From assembly GCA_002419285.1 (NCBI GenBank), contig DIFU01000002.1, positions 1-6,731 of the forward strand: DNA of 6,731 nucleotides. Reading direction: 5' to 3'. Below are positions 6,365 through 6,731 of this stretch, piece after piece. This DNA comes from Prolixibacteraceae bacterium UBA5740 (GTDB lineage: Bacteria; Bacteroidota; Bacteroidia; Bacteroidales; Prolixibacteraceae). Position numbers and translations under genes: made by a program. The notes beneath the pieces were generated by a model that was not told the origin of the DNA, made no database searches, and saw only the letters and a program-made list of their open reading frames with translations. Each line of letters starts with the position of its first letter. Position 1 is the stretch's first letter.

Positions 6365-6571
6365 TTAGAAAAGCCTCCCCTGGGCATTGGGCTCAGCATT
6401 TACGGCAGCCTCATTCAACATATTTTCAATAATCGGACGACATCGACCGCAGCTTTCGCCCGCTCCTGTCAATTCAGTGACATCGTGCAGGGAAACTGCA
6501 CCATCCCTGATTGCGGATAGAATTTCCTTCTCGGTCACCAAATTACATAAACACACCAGTTTCCTTCCCAT
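6365..6571 (-). CDS. BFD-like [2Fe-2S]-binding protein
   Basis: A 68-residue protein with the cysteine pattern of the bacterioferritin-associated ferredoxin (BFD) fold. C7 and C9 (VCLCN) are followed 31 residues later by C41 and C44 (ESCGRCRP), giving CxC-x31-CxxC. These four cysteines would hold a [2Fe-2S] cluster. Stand-alone BFD proteins release iron from bacterioferritin or serve as small electron-transfer or regulatory modules; no bacterioferritin gene is visible here, so the partner is unknown. The fold spans roughly residues 4-53, and the last 15 residues look like an unstructured tail. The start sits six residues before the first cysteine, as is usual for the family. It lies 41 bases after the stop of the truncated upstream gene on the same strand and may be cotranscribed with it. 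The overlapping plus-strand frame has no recognisable content. Confidence 0.85.
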   Translation of the reverse strand: MGRKLVCLCNLVTEKEILSAIRDGAVSLHDVTELTGAGESCGRCRPIIENMLNEAAVNAEPNAQGRLF

Positions 6572-6612
6572 AATAAAAAACAGAACACTTTTTGAAGTAT
6601 AATGTTTTATCG

Positions 6613-6731
6613 TCAGTTCAAAAACTGGTTTTCAACAAAGATTCTTACATTTCGATAAATATCAAAAACCACATCCCTTTTGGGAAGTGCACCGTAGATA
6701 ATATCGACATAGCGTCCTCTGGCGAGAATAC
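6613..6731 (-). CDS. C-terminal end of an unrecognised protein (partial)
   Basis: The minus strand is open from the window edge to a TGA at 6613-6615, giving 38 residues that start ILARGRYVDIIYGALPKRDV and end FVENQFLN. The other two minus-strand frames give low-complexity or cysteine-rich translations that look non-coding. The balanced hydrophobic and charged composition of this frame suggests a real C-terminus of a soluble protein. I do not recognise the family. The 5' part lies beyond the window. It is upstream of the BFD-like gene by 41 bases, so the two may share a transcript. Confidence 0.55.
   Translation of the reverse strand, partial: ILARGRYVDIIYGALPKRDVVFDIYRNVRIFVENQFLN

Noticed and set aside
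6387..6602. Plus-strand open frame of 71 codons
   Set aside because: It is antisense to the BFD-like gene, whose four-cysteine pattern is clear.

Overview
The window is about 6.7 kb of moderately AT-rich bacterial chromosome. It most resembles a member of the Bacteroidota. Starts are preceded by A-rich leaders rather than clear Shine-Dalgarno sequences. TAAATTTG, a match to the Bacteroidota -7 consensus TAnnTTTG, lies upstream of two plus-strand genes. The proteins (GntR regulator with a LacI-type sensor, a 634-residue acyl-CoA synthetase, a BFD-like ferredoxin) are also common there. This assignment is inference; no rRNA or other marker gene is present.

Left end (1-246): the last 21 bases of a plus-strand tRNA, probably tRNA-Asp, and its terminator hairpin. 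The following short spacer contains a strong hairpin just past the stop of the converging minus-strand unit. Minus-strand unit (247-2211): a GntR/LacI-hybrid transcriptional regulator followed 36 bases later by a PPP-type metallophosphatase, apparently cotranscribed. Divergent control region (2212-2425): AT-rich, with an imperfect 30-base dyad, a likely promoter for the plus strand, and several short repeats in a leader of roughly 120 bases.

Plus strand (2426-6354): a long-chain acyl-CoA synthetase (AMP-binding family), then a 153-base gap with another -7-like motif. A GHMP kinase resembling plant glucuronokinase follows, overlapping by four bases a GalU-type UTP-sugar-1-phosphate uridylyltransferase. 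The kinase and uridylyltransferase together would turn a free sugar or uronic acid into a UDP-sugar: kinase to sugar-1-phosphate, then nucleotidyl transfer. The kinase reading frame is interrupted by one in-frame TAA at 4799-4801, where relatives have a tyrosine. It is therefore annotated as a pseudogene, or as a gene carrying a sequencing error; this is the most notable observation in the window.

Right end (6365-6731): a minus-strand unit converging on galU. It holds the C-terminus of an unrecognised protein cut by the window edge, followed by a 68-residue BFD-like [2Fe-2S] protein. I see no phage, insertion sequence, CRISPR array or defence system, and apart from the broken kinase the region looks like ordinary housekeeping and accessory metabolism.
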